From Magnaporthiopsis rhizophila (lineage: Eukaryota; Ascomycota; Sordariomycetes; Magnaporthales; Magnaporthaceae): a stretch of DNA of 64,000 bases. The notes under the pieces are model-generated. The model was given only the letters and a program-made list of their open reading frames with translations. It had not been told where the DNA came from and did no database searches. How positions within the stretch are numbered: position 1 is the stretch's first letter; every line of letters begins with the position of its first letter. Below, in pieces: positions 24,559-36,451 of the stretch. The position numbers and the translations under genes are program-made. Location of the stretch: positions 248,001 through 312,000 of the forward strand of contig PYSS01000023.1 of the NCBI GenBank assembly GCA_003049465.1. The letters are read 5' to 3'.

Positions 24559-25091
24559 GGTTGTTTCTGTTTGATAGGTGGTGGGTGGCTCGGGTAGTGG
24601 ACTCACAACTGCCTGCACCTCCCACACGGACTGGCGGGCGGCGCAATGTCTGTCGCTACGGCCAGGGCCCGGAAGACCCTGTGGCCGCTCGTCACGGCCG
24701 AGCTGAGGGTTGTGACCTCTGCGCAGACGCCGACGGGGTAGCTGAGGTATACTGTCAGTTTCTTTTTTTTTTTTTTTCATACGACTGTTTTTGCTTCTCT
24801 CCTTCATGCACTGTAAAACAACATAAAAATAAAATAAAATAAAACGGCCCAAGCCACATACGATGCGTTCTCGACATTGGCACCGCTTATGTACGCGCTG
24901 CTCTCCGACAGGGCGCACGCCCCGACCCGGAAGCGGCTGTAGGGTGCGTAGCAGCTGGCCTTTGCGGCCGACGCGCGGCGCCGCAACTCCTCGAACTCGG
25001 TGCGGCTCAGCCCGTGCTCGGCGCAGATGCGGTCCACCGCCGCGTCGTCGGCGCTGCTGTGTGTCTGGGGCGGCGGCGGCGGCGGCGGCAT
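24243..25091 (-). CDS. cdd1: Cytidine deaminase
   Basis: Zinc enzyme of pyrimidine salvage, converting cytidine/deoxycytidine to uridine/deoxyuridine. Four exons, 25091..24862, 24741..24607, 24465..24384 and 24311..24243, give 171 residues, somewhat longer than the ~140 usual because of a proline-rich start (MPPPPPPPQ). All junctions are fixed by family motifs: SGANVENAS joins YPVGVCAE (Cys83 zinc ligand, Glu85 proton shuttle), then SPCGRCRQ (Cys116 and Cys119 zinc ligands) joins FIREFCPLDMPIF, and MRLEA joins LLPLSFGPENL. The usual CAERTA reads CAEVTT here; the catalytic residues are unaffected. The homotetramer is expected in the cytosol. The second intron contains a 47-nt A homopolymer on the sense strand. 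Confidence 0.95.
24511..24557. repeat. T47 homopolymer inside intron 2 of cytidine deaminase
   Basis: Reads poly-A in the pre-mRNA; it lies upstream of the CTAAC branch site (~24492) and the CAG acceptor. Confidence 0.95.
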
Positions 25092-25780
25092 TGTGCAGAG
25101 TCGGTCCCGTGCGTGTTCTGGGCTGCTGGATTGATTGGATTGTCAGATTAAATGCTGCGGGTTTGTTGCAATGGGGTGGAGGTGGTTGGATGTGACCACC
25201 TGCAGTTGGGCACACGTCGTTGCTTTCAAGGGAAGCTATGGGAGTGATGTAAGCCGGACAAAGGTGGGGGTGAGAGGAGAGGGAACAAAGAAACCCGTCA
25301 TCAATCTTCAGGCAGGACACGCGAGCCGTGTTTAAATCAGCAAACTTGCGGTCTGACGCTAAACCCGAGAAAGCACTGGCATGGCGGTCTGGATCTCCAA
25401 GCTAACATCAAAGTAGGTAACTATTACCCAACCACGGTCAAAACATGCATGCCATACGTCATGTGCTCCCTTCGTCCTTCGTCGTTCATGCCGCACTACC
25501 TACGTATCCAACTAACCCAACATGCAACATGGCGATGGCTACGGATGTTATCAGTTTCATACAGGTGCTGCCCTAAACGAAACGCAATAATCTATTCATC
25601 TTCCTCCCGGCATAACCCTGAACCGTTTCTAAATCGTCACAACTACATGGGTATCTACGCCACAAAATGCAGCAGTCCCAGATTTCCATCCATACTTTTT
25701 CTCTCGTGCCCGTATTCTCGAGCTTGGGCCCGGCAACGACTTGTATTTGCGCCCGAGGTAATACTCTCTTTATTCAACAA
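25092..25780. other. Intergenic, 689 bp
   Basis: Upstream of cytidine deaminase and downstream of the 1161-residue protein gene. No ORF or repeat of note. Confidence 0.55.
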
Positions 25781-28700
25781 CTAGAACTTGAGTGACGACA
25801 GCCGTGAGTTTCTCACGGGTGCTGGGAGGCAGGTCACGAGTCGATCCCGATCTGCCGAGCAGCCAGATTTTTTAGTTCTTCTTTCTGCTGGCAGAGCATG
25901 CATCTCAGGGGTGTAAGAAAAAAACAATCCAAAAAAACTTACCAGCTTCGGATTCAAACAAAATGGTAATATCGTCGTGCTCTCCAGGTAGGTCGGGAAG
26001 GTCCAGGCACACAAACGAGGCCTCGTCCACCGCGGCTCCGGAGCCCATGCCGCCGCTCTCGTCCGACGACGCCAGCCGTGGCAGCGGGAACTTGGCGTCG
26101 TCGATCTTGATGCCCGCCTTGGTACCGCGCCCCACCGCCTCAAATACGTCGGTGCCCTTGAGCTGGAACCCCATGCAGTGGCCATGGTGCCAGTCCTCAA
26201 AAAAGGCCAGCAGCTGCGTCACCTTGCTTTCGCTCTGCTGCACCACCTGCACCCGCGTCGCACCCGCCTCCCATTTCTTGTGGATGGGCACCACCATGCG
26301 CCGCCGCGCGATGGCAAACGCACAGGCGATGCCGTCAAACAGCACCTTGAACCCAGTCACCGCCTCCTGGAAGCTGTGGAGGTCCGGGATGCTGGCGAAA
26401 CGGAGAGTCCGCACCGTCGGTGCCCCTTGTATTATCTGCAGCGCCTCGGCCAGCTGCTGCGGCACCTCGCGCGGCATCGCCTCCGACACCCCCATCGTCA
26501 TGTCCTGCTGCGGAGGCCGCAGCAGGCTGATGCGTGTCGTTTCCTGGACGTCGAGCCTGATCCTGAACTCGCCCGGTGCGAGGTTCATCCTGTCCGTCAC
26601 CAAGCCGTCCTGGAAGTCAAACACCACCCGGAGCCTCTCGGCCAGCACCGTCTGCGACTGCTCGCTGCCGTCTTCGTAGTTTATCACCCTGACGCTCTTC
26701 CACGGCAGCCTCTTGATGCACTGCAGCCCGTCGGCCTCTCGCAGCCGCTTCGAGACCGTGAAGCCCACCAGCGGCACGTCTGAAAACACCGTCTCGTCTT
26801 TGCCCACTAGCGATCCGAGCAGCATATTATGGAGCGCCAGCCGTTCCCTCTCGTCACCAAACGACATGACCATCCGCCCCTTGCTACGCCCGTTGTCGAA
26901 CCAGACGAGCAGCGCCGGCCTGCCCTGCTCGTCCTTGAGAAAGCTAAAGTGTATCGGCATCTGCGGCGTGTACGAGTTGTTCAGTCCGCTCAGCGTCCTC
27001 GTCCTGGGCCCCGTCACGACCGCGATGCGGAAGCCACGGTGGAAGACGCGAGGACCCGTGGCCGCCCCCTCCCTCGCCACCTTCTCAAACAGGGCCACGT
27101 CGCATGCGGGCACGGCCTCCTTGGGGAACTGTCTCGACTGCGGGTCCGAGTCGAAATATTGGAATGCACGCAGCGTCGTGCGGAACAGCGACTTCTCGTC
27201 CTTGCGCGGGTACAGCGTCGACTGCACCTTCTCGCCAAAGTCGTACATGCTCCAGAGCATCCGGTAGTCGGCCTGCGACAGCTGCACCAGTATCATAAAG
27301 CCCCGCGGCAGCTTGAGCTCCAGCGCGCACGTCTCATTCCGCCATCGGAGATCGCTCCACGTCGGACCGCCCGTCTTGTTGTTCTGTATCTTGAGGTTCA
27401 CCGCTCCGTTCTGGCTCGAGATTACTAGGATCAGGTTGGGCGACTTTTGCGGCCGCACCATGGATACAAGGCAAGGAAACGCCAGTTGCTGGCTCTGGTT
27501 TTCCTGTTCAGAAAGAAACACCTCGGCATCGATCCTGCCGTAGCTGAAGTGCTCCGTGGTGTCCCCTAGGGGGAGCGACTCCAGTATCGGCATTGTCGAT
27601 ATTGGCCGTTGCGGCGCGGCGAGGGCCGAGCCGGTCCAGACGCCATGGAGCAGGGCAACAATGTCTTGGCTCAGTTGTGGGTACTCCACCCACACCGACA
27701 GGCGCAATACTTGAGGCAGCACCGCGTCTTCGGGAGGGAGGAAGCCGTTCCGCTTCATGGACCCCGAAAGCTTCCGCAGGTTTGCCGCCACAGCTTTGCG
27801 CACGTCCTCGATTTCGCCGTCCAGCGGGCTTGGGTTTCTCGCCATCAGCTGCGGAAGCACGTCCTCGACTATCCAATAGCCTTTTGCCAAGTCTGCGTAC
27901 GACTGTTGCTGCATGATTTCCTTGGCCTGGGTGGGCGGGCCTTTGGCGCCGTCACGAACGGCTATCTCGAGCATCATCCTTCCTTTCAAAAACCACCAGA
28001 GCGCCGCTCTGGCCAGATTGTCCGACGGAGACGACATCAGGGGCTGCACGGCCTCTGAGTGAAGACGGAAAACCTCAAACAGGTGACGTGAGCGCACAAC
28101 GAACTCCTTGAGCGCCACATCTTCGTAGTTCGCCATCCCGGCCGCGGAAGGTTTCGCAGTCATGGGAGATGTCGGAGAATCGGTTGTGGCCTCGGGCCGC
28201 CTGGTCGACCTCACAGAGCCGCCGACCGACTGGGTGAAGCTCGACGTGGAGTGGATGGATCCGGCGGGGCTTTGATCGGGGCCCAACATCTGCCTCATGC
28301 GTCGCTCCCTCGGCTCAGGAGACTCTGTCGGGCGCAATCGGCGGTCCGGGGAGCCCGTAGGAGTAATATAAGGAGGAGGAGGAGCAGGAGGAGGAGCCGA
28401 CGACTTGACGTCATTGGGCTCCGGCGCACCAGCGCTTACAGACCTGCGCGCCTGTGCAAAAGCCAACCCCTCAGCCTCGCGCATCTGGGCCTGCTGCAGC
28501 TCGATAAACGACTTCCGTCGCTCGTCCTTGGATATGATCGGGCCGTCCAGGTAGAGCGAGGACCTGTCGTTTCCGGCGGGGACAGCTCTAGGAATTGCGG
28601 CGGGCGGGGACGGGGGTGGCTCGATATCAGAGTAACCCGTCTGCGCGCGCCGCAAGGGCTTGGGTGTAAAAGAATCATCCTGAGATGAAGCCAGCTGTTG

Positions 28701-28827
28701 ACCTGGTGAGAAGCCCCTCTGCTGGCTAGGATCGAGAGCATAAGAGGCGTTGGAGTCTGGAGGCCGCAATGGCGACCGTGGCGGGGGTATAGGTGGCTGC
28801 GACTGAGACGGATAATATTGCTGCTGC

Positions 28828-28860
<33 letters not shown>

Positions 28861-28899
28861 GGTGGTGGTGGTGGTGGTGGTGGTGGTGGTTGAGGTTGC

Positions 28900-28938
<39 letters not shown>

Positions 28939-29357
28939 AGCAATCTCTGGTGAACTTTTCTTTTCGATATCTCGACGGTCGGGATCTCACACTCGTCGCC
29001 ACCCTCGCCGATGATCTGAGGCCACGCTTCTACGAAGCGCACCGACAGACCTTTTCTCCTGCGGAACTGCGGGCTAGGGGCTCCTCGGAAGGGCAGGCTC
29101 TGCTGGGACGGGCTCTTGACGTCGTGAGCATTTGGGTAGCGGGAGGCGTTGGAGGTATCGAGCTTGGTGAGTAGAGGGAGGCTCGAGGGAGGAGGCGGGT
29201 GGGGCACGGTGAGTCTATCGGTGGGACCGTGGAGGAAGTCGTTCAGTTCTCGGTCGTCGGAGGGCTGTTCGGGGTTGGAGACTTTGCGTTCGCGGTTGCC
29301 AAACAGCTTGCCCATCAAACGGCCTCGCTTGGAGGCGGCGTGGGCTTCATTGTCCAT
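25781..29357 (-). CDS. Large conserved fungal protein, function unknown, polyQ/polyP
   Basis: 1161 residues in two exons: 29357..25943 and 25851..25781. The intron has a GTAAGT donor, an ACTAA branch region and a CAG acceptor, and gives the smooth C-terminus ESEADRDRLVTCLP...LSSLKF; nearer AG acceptors give less plausible tails. I do not recognise the family. Residues 1-400 are low complexity: basic start, then Q15, P10, Q14 tracts at ~139-185, then many Ser/Pro motifs (SP, RR-S). From ~410 to the end the chain looks globular, with helices (EFVVRSRHLFEVFRLHSEAV) followed by several beta-rich, roughly 120-residue blocks (e.g. HFSYGRIDAEVFLSEQ, FLKDEQGRPALLVWFDNGRSKGRMVMSF) that could be PH-like repeats; that is a guess from the strand pattern. 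No membrane segment. Intracellular scaffold or adaptor is the simplest reading. Confidence 0.85.
28818..28939. repeat. Coding trinucleotide repeats (polyQ-polyP-polyQ)
   Basis: Plus strand shows (gtt)n, (ggt)n, (gtt)n; on the sense strand these are nearly pure CAA and ACC/CCA runs, encoding Gln, Pro, Gln within the 1161-residue protein. Purity suggests recent expansion and length polymorphism. Confidence 0.92.
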
Positions 29358-31908
29358 TCTTGGGCACGGCTCGGGCCCGGCTCATGGAGGTAGGTGTAGG
29401 ATCGGTCCAGCACAGATTGTCTGGCGTGGTGCTGTGCGCGAAACAGGGCGGTCGCTGGTGTCGATGTGAGTGTCCCGCAGCCTGTGTATCCGGCCTGGCG
29501 ATGGCCTGTCGGGAAGGCTTGGTGGCGGGGAGGGACAGGCAGCTATTCAGACATAGAAGCCCAACAATGACCTCGGGATGATTACCGACGGAACGCCGTG
29601 CTCCACCAGGAGCCTCGAGGACGGGTTGGCCAAGACGACAAACTGCGACTCCGTGCTACTGATGGTGGTGTTCGCGCGCTGGGCTGGTGCTGCTCTGGAC
29701 GGGGTGTTGGGTCACCGAATTGGCAGATGCAGCCCCCTGGCAGCCTTAGCTTTGGAAAAGAAAGGAGGACAAAAAAAAAAAACAAGGTAGGAAAAGCTGG
29801 AAGGGGATGATGAACTGTTCAGTGTGTGGCCTGCGGATCCTGGATTGATGTCCAGTCTGGAGGTGAGTCGAGATGCAGGGTCAAAGGAGTGGAGGATCAA
29901 GCATGGACAAGGGCGCTGCTGGGTCGGCGGCCACTTACGCCGTGGCATGCGACAGGTTGCCCCTCTTGCCCGTTTGGTGGTTGGCGGGCGGCGGGTCAGG
30001 GAGCGTGCGCCGTCTCCAGTGGCACAAGCCCGCTGCTCTGACACTTGAGCCACGTCGGCAGCAATTGGGAGGTGCCACAGGCTGGCCCGGTAGACGAACC
30101 CGACCACAAAGCGGGCCTTCGATCCAATATCCACCGTCAGGCAGTCTGGCAGTCTGGGGGGCTGGGTCTGTTGGTGCGTGAGATGGGCGTTGGAGAGCTC
30201 AATGGCCAAGCGTGGCGCGGTGCTGCTCTTCGTTGCCTTGTCTGTGGCTGGCGGGAATGCAAGGCAATGGAACTGGAACAATGGTCCAGGTCACTCTCGC
30301 ACCCAATTTGGAGGCCCCAGGATGACGAGCATGCATCGCGGCCAGAATGACACCGCCTTGGCTGCTTGGCACGGCAGCCAGAGGTGACCTAAGAATAGCC
30401 CTTACCTCGCAAACCGAACCTGTCTCGCAAAAGCACAGTCAGGATTCTCACCACTAGCCCCGAGCTTAGGTCGCCCATGAAAATGGGATGGCGCACACTA
30501 TGGGTAGTTTGCTCGACAAGCCCTGTGCCAGCCCAGGTGCGCCCTGCGGAAGGCGAGCCCGAGGCCCCCACCTGGGGCTGCCCGATAATGGAGCTGCAAC
30601 CTAACCTCCTGACGACCGAGTCAACCGATTGCCCCATTCTGCAAGATGGCAAATCCATCGGGGCGGAATTGACGAAACCAGCGTCGCCGACGCCGGCGAG
30701 CCGCAGCCTTCCCGCCACTGCCGTTTCGTTTCTCACGCCCCAGACAACGGCCCGGCGTTTATGGTTCACACCTCTTTTCTGGACCGAATCCTTGCTGGCT
30801 TCACCCGCAGCATGACCAACATGAAAAGCTCATCATCCGTGAAATTACAATTGGTCAAGTTTCATTGCCATTTAATAGAACCAACAGCGAGACACCTAGC
30901 ATCAGGCAGAATGCCCCAACACCTTGCCTGACCCTGCTCTCGGCGCTACGAAAAGGAGGCAGCCCGGATGACTGCTCCGCCCACGGATCGGCCCGAAGAC
31001 GTCGGTCAACAGCATACAGAAATGTTGAACTAGACACTATCACGGTGAGGCGGACTTACTACACGGCTAGTAGGCTCGCAATTGTGTTGGGCTCAATACA
31101 TTGTGCACCGACGACAAGGAGGGTCCTATCCCGGAAGGCTGCCTCCGCCTACGTCTGCGCCTGTCAGACTGAGGGCTAGGCAGACAGCCCCGGTGACAGG
31201 TGCAGGTGACTGGGCAGTTGCTGGGCATGAGCGGCAGGGGGAAAACCGCAAAGGCCAGTCACTTCGCCCAGGCTCTCGTTCACGTTGCATGCAAACCATC
31301 CATGACATACCGGTACCTCTGTGTGTCATGGAAGCTGAGCACTTGCATCCGTCTTCTCGGCTGGACTAAACGCCTAACGACCGCTTTCCATTGGCCATTC
31401 GAGCCGCAATGAGAAGAACTGCCTACCCCACATTTTGCTTTGCCAGGTGCCCGCCAAACGTCATTGTCCGTGGGGCACAGCTCCCTCCTCTTTGTTCCGT
31501 CACTGCCTCCGCCATAGGGAAAATAAAGCGAAAATTCAATCCGAAAAGCAATTGGAGATACACACACAGTCTTCCGTGCGTCTGTTCTCTTCCTTTCCGC
31601 GGATTACAAACGACGCATTGTGCCCAACCCAGCTTGCTCTCCATCCCTCTCGGGCCTTCGCCTTGTCACGCACCATCCGTGGGGTTTCAAAGGGACTAGA
31701 GCTAGCTGCCCAAGGATTTTCCTACTTCCAAGCATTCCGATAACGCAGCCCGCCCGGCCTTTATGCGATCCGCCCAGCGCCTCCCCCGCCCGTCACATCC
31801 GTTTCCCATCAGCCTACGACAGGTACAAAGTCGACCGGCTGCCCTCCACTCGTCGGCACCAACTCTTGCGAGCCCCTCATCGCCAAGCACTCGAGACCGC
31901 AGCGAACG
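29358..31908. other. Intergenic between divergent genes, 2.55 kb
   Basis: Between the start of the 1161-residue protein gene (-) and the Osh-like gene (+). Only short frames without motifs. It should hold both promoters and leaders; no clear TATA box is visible. Confidence 0.5.
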
Positions 31909-34167
31909 ATGATGGGACTTCAGGGCATCGTGCACGGCCATGGCCATGCTCGCCGCCGCACAATCTCGAATGCCAGTAGGTCCCGTTTGCCGCGCTTGCT
32001 TGGCGCCACCTCCCCGGGCGCCACGGCTTGCGGCGACGACCCCTTCTCGTTACTATGAGAGCGCGCCGCTTGCCAACCCTTCGCTTCTATAGCTAATATT
32101 CCCGTTTGGGCTTCCAACTGCCCACAGGCAACAAGTCCAACCGATCCTCCGGCGACGAAGCAAAGCCCGAGGCCATGCAGGATGACACCGAGGTGGTCGA
32201 GCCTGATCAGGGAAACGGTGCGCCATGAACTTTGCGCTAACCTTCTTTTCTCCATTACCGTCGTCATATGAGGAGGGCATTGATGCTAACGATCGTTGGC
32301 CTACCCCTAGTTCTCACCCACATCATCTCCCAGCTTCGCCCGGGCGCCGATCTCAGTCGGGTAGTGCTGCCGACGTTCATCCTCGAGCCCCGAAGTATGC
32401 TGGAGCGCATCACGAAGTGAGTGTACAGCACCGCTCACTTTTACGAATAAACCCTTTCACGGAGATCCCAGGGATGGAAATATGGGAATGCGACGCATGG
32501 TAGACTGTGGACTGACTGGTACTCTGCAGCTTCATGTCTCACCCAGAGATGCTTCTGCCTATCCCCCACATCGACGACCCGGTGGAGAGATTCGTCTCGG
32601 TTGTTAAGTTCTACCTGAGCGGTTGGCACATCCGCCCTCCGTGAGTTCCCCATAAACCCCTATGGTTTGTCATTGAGCCAGCCCGTGCCCGGCTGACTTT
32701 TCCCAGGGGTGTCAAGAAGCCGCTCAACCCAATTCTCGGAGAGATATTTACCTGCTATTGGGACCTCCCTGACAACACCCACGCCTACTACATCTCGGAG
32801 CAGACATCACACCACCCGCCCAAATCTAGCTACTTCTACATGGTCCCACACCACCACATACGGGTAGACGGTACTCTGAAGCCGCGAAGCAGGTTCCTGG
32901 GTAACTCAGCTGCGAGTCTCATGGAGGGGACAGCAATCTTGACGTTTCTGAATCGTGGGACAAACCCTTCAAGAGGAGAGCGATAGTAAGTTTTATCCGC
33001 TCTCGATACCATGAGCATTCTCGTTGGTGTTGCTAACACAACTGGCCCTCGCCTTAGCTACCTCACCCAGCCAAACATGTACGCTCGCGGAATCCTGTTT
33101 GGCAAAATGAAGTACGAGCTAGGCGACCACAGCTTTGTGCGATGCCCAGAACTCGGTCTGGCAGCCGACATCGAATTCAAGACGAAGGGGTGGGTTAGCG
33201 GCTGCTACAACGCCATTGGCGGCACAATTAGGGACGAGAACACGCAGGAGGTTCTCTTCGAACTCTCTGGACTGTGGAGCGATGAGATGTTCATCAAGAA
33301 TATGAAGGTACAGAATAACGAGCCAAGCCCTGTCTTTTTAAAAACTTGGACGACACTTGATCTGACACGAGAACTGCCCAGACTGGCCACCGTGAGATGT
33401 TCTTCAACGCCCTCAAGTCTAGGCCGTCACCGCCCCAGGTTAGGCCACTGGAGGAGCAGGAGGAGCGCGAATCGCAGAGGCTATGGCAGAAGACGGCGCA
33501 GGCTGTTAGGGACTCCAATCACGAGGTAGCCACCGTCGAGAAGACCAAGATCGAGGACATGCAACGAGAGGAGGCGGCCAAGAGGGCACAAGAGGGCGTT
33601 GAGTGGCATCCTCGGCTGTTCCGGCGGGTCAAGGGAGGCCAGGGAGCACCAGACGAAGGCGAGGAGGATCTGGAATGGATCATCAACGCACAAATGTGAG
33701 ACGGTCTGACGGTCAGTTTCCTGGCGAGTTGACTTGCTAACCCACTTTACAGCGACGGCAAAACACCAGAAGAGCAGATCAAGCAAGTCTTGGCCATATA
33801 CCCAGTCATCAAGGGCCAGAAGCCGAGCACGGTAAACGCAATCCCGTCAAGAGGTGATCTCGTAGAGAAGGCGCAGGCCGGCCCTCCAGTATCGGAGACC
33901 CTGATAGATATTGGCGACGAGCCGACTACGGAGAGCAAAGAGCAGCCCAGGCCGGAAACACAGGCGGTTACCCCGACAGGTAAAGACGCTCCAGCGGACA
34001 CCAGCGGCAGCAACGAAATCAAGCAGATGCTGTACTCGACTGGTCACCCACCCAAAAGCGATGGTCCTCTGGTCGACTTTGGAAAGGATCTTAAGAAGGA
34101 CCTGCCTGCGGTGAAGCGGACAGACACGGAAGAGTCTCGGGATGATTTCCATGACGCCAAGGAGTGA
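31909..34167 (+). CDS. Oxysterol-binding protein, Osh6/Osh7-like lipid transfer protein
   Basis: ORP-family lipid carrier; Osh6/7 proteins move phosphatidylserine against PI4P between ER and plasma membrane (established for yeast). Eight exons: 31909..31975, 32128..32217, 32311..32416, 32530..32640, 32707..32985, 33058..33307, 33382..33695, 33753..34167; 543 residues. All joins are in phase. Key motifs: [20 protein letters not shown] (lid/PI4P region), [12 protein letters not shown], and the family signature [14 protein letters not shown] (~155-167; the two His bind PI4P phosphate). The 'KSSYF' after HHPP is the Osh6/7 form. C-terminal lysine- and arginine-rich helix, LFRRVKG, then an acidic disordered tail of ~130 residues not present in yeast. 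No PH domain or ankyrin repeats, so it is a short ORP. Two Met codons stand at the start; both are in frame. Confidence 0.93.
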
Positions 34168-34289
34168 ATGATTCTCGCAGGTTAGCAACTGGTCGCTTGT
34201 GTAGACATGGGTGTCTTTTTGATTCCCATCTTGCTTTGCTGCGCGAGATGATCTTAGGGGATGACTTGGAGACAATGGAAGATTGGCTT

Positions 34290-34343
<54 letters not shown>

Positions 34344-34355
34344 NNNNNNNNNNNN

Positions 34356-34398
<43 letters not shown>

Positions 34399-34988
34399 AT
34401 GCATTCTATGACGCATTTTTGTAATAGAGGTTGAGCGGATAATCCCGAGGCCGATGCCGTTTGGTTGCCGATGGGATGTGACACAAGTACCGCCTACCCG
34501 GAAGGCTGCTAGGGCGGCACGAGGGCCAAAACAAAACCTGCACCTCTGCACCACCTGCGCAGTTTTATCAAAAATTCTACTTACAAATACTGCTACGCGC
34601 AAGGTATTCACATCTTTTTTCCAATTTTTTTTTTTTTTTTTTTTAATGCTAAGAGCGTGGTGCAAAGCAAATTTGGGTTTGGTGGTTGAAGTGCACGTTT
34701 TTCTTCAGGTCTCGTGGGTGGTGGGAGATACAACATACATAAACTCATTGGTAGTTACTATCCTAGGGGTATCACTTGTTCTGTTCGCGGATCACGATTT
34801 TCCCCAATATCCGCCCGTTCGCAACCCAGCCAAACTCTTGAAAACAAAACCGTCGGCCGCCCGTTTTCTCGCGGACGGGAAGGGCGGGGTATCGCCCGGG
34901 CGAACTTTTGGAACCAAAAGAAAAGCATGGGGGAAGGGGAGGAGCCTCACGGGAATCGGCAAAGAAGAAGTAAAAAAAAAAAAAAAAG
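34168..34988. other. Intergenic between convergent genes, 821 bp, with gap
   Basis: 3' regions of the Osh-like gene (+) and the GRF-domain gene (-). Contains the T-run assembly gap at 34291-34397, a T run at 34626-34644 and an A run at 34973-34986. No gene seen. Confidence 0.6.
34291..34397. repeat. Poly-T with 12 N gap
   Basis: T53, then N12 (34344-34355), then T42. A homopolymer assembly gap; the true length is unknown. Confidence 0.95.
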
Positions 34989-35304
34989 TCAGTCCTCGAG
35001 AAGCTTCTTCGCAGCCTCCCTGTACTCGGCGATGCGGCGGCGGTCGACGGCCCTCTCCCTCTCGAGGGCGGCGATCGTCTCCTGCAGCTCGGCGATGCGG
35101 GCGTCGCGCGACGCGATGCCCTCGCGCACCATATCGCGGGCCCTCCGCACACCCTCGGCCCGCAGCGCCCAGGCGTCGAGGCGGCCGCGGACGGCGGACC
35201 GGAGGAGCGCCGGGTCCGGCACGACGACTGCCTTTTGCTGCTGCTGCATGTGCGCGCTTAGAATGGCGAGCACCTCGCGCGTCACGACGTAGTCCTCCTC
35301 CTCT

Positions 35305-35335
<31 letters not shown>

Positions 35336-36451
35336 GCGCGTCGTCAACCGCCTGGGCGCCGCTGCTGCTGGTGCGCGGGGCCGGTGACGACGTGGGCGAG
35401 CTGATGCCGCCCGTTGGCGTGCTGAGGCGCACGCGCTTGTGGCTGCTGCCGCGGGCGCACGCGCCCTCGCGCGCGGTGAAGAGCGTGTGGCGGCTCACGG
35501 GCGTGGGCGGCAGGCCGGCGTCGCGCTGCTTTTGTTGGTGGTTGTTGTTGGATTTCGACGGGGTCGTGGGGACGGTGGTCGGCATGCCCTTGCGCTGGCG
35601 GCTGCTTTTGCCGGTGCTGGCCACGACCGAATCGGTCAGCTCGGCGAGGCTACGCTCTATGTCGGAGCCCTCAAAATCCTCGTCCGAGTAATCGTCGTAC
35701 TTGCGCTTCTTCGTCTTCGTCTTCGCCTGTTGCGACGGCGACGGGCGACCTGGCGTCCGCGACGACGATGAGGACGACTGCAACGGGGCGTTGGTCGCCG
35801 TGGCGCTGTTCCGCTGGCTCCTAGCGGCGGCGGCGCTGGGCCCTGGCGCGTCGTCGCGGGCGATCTGAGCGTCGGTATCTAATGACGATGACGACGACGA
35901 ATCATCATCTTCGTCAACGGTCGGGGCCGCCTTGACGACGCGCGGGCGGGTTGGCGTCTCGGGCGGCGCCGTCTGCGTAAACACGTTTACGCCGCCACCG
36001 CCGTCGTCGTCAGTCAGGCGGGTCTGGCGGAAGCGCTGCGTCGACGGCGGCGGCTGCCCCGCTGCCTCCTGGGCCTCGAGCTCGCGGGCCCGGGCGTCGT
36101 CGTCCCAGAGGAAGAAGCCGCACTGGTCCCGCCGGTCCTGGGCGCAGGTCCAGAACTTGCGGCCCTTGTTCTTACCATCCTTTTGCACTGTCCTTATGGC
36201 GGCTTGGGTGCGCGGGGTGCAGTCGCCTGTAGGAAAGAGATCAATAAATGGCCCGTTTTGAGTGCGGTCGAGTGAAAAGAAAGACCTGGTCGTCATAGCC
36301 CCCCTGAGGTTTGAGAGCACGTACAATACCACTTGGAGTTGAGTGTTTCGAACAGTCCCTTGGGAGGCCCGGCTTGCGCCCTAACGCCCCGCCTCGACCC
36401 TCCGCTTCCGCCGCCGCCTCGCCTCGCGCGGCGTGGGGTGGAGGGAGGCAT
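34989..36451 (-). CDS. GRF zinc-finger protein with C-terminal coiled coil
   Basis: 454 residues in two exons, 36451..36325 and 36226..34989. Splicing a GTACGT donor to a CAG acceptor restores the GRF zinc finger: the junction creates KWYCDCTPR (Cys43, Cys45), followed by NKGRKFWTCAQDRRDQCGFFLWDD with the remaining zinc ligands and the G-R-F/W core. GRF fingers bind single-stranded nucleic acid in APE2, TOP3A and NEIL3, so a DNA-repair or nucleic-acid role is an inference. Residues ~90-330 are disordered, with acidic and poly-Ser/Asp runs and basic KKRKYDD patches that could serve as nuclear localisation signals. The last ~110 residues (ALRAEGVRRARDMVRE ... ELQETIAALERERAVD) form a probable coiled coil. 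No catalytic domain is attached, unlike the named GRF enzymes. Confidence 0.88.

Noticed and set aside
25861..25942. Alternative, nearer AG acceptors for the last intron of the 1161-residue protein
   Set aside because: They give either an early stop or a tail rich in Lys/Arg; the acceptor at 25852 gives a smooth end in phase with a proper branch region.
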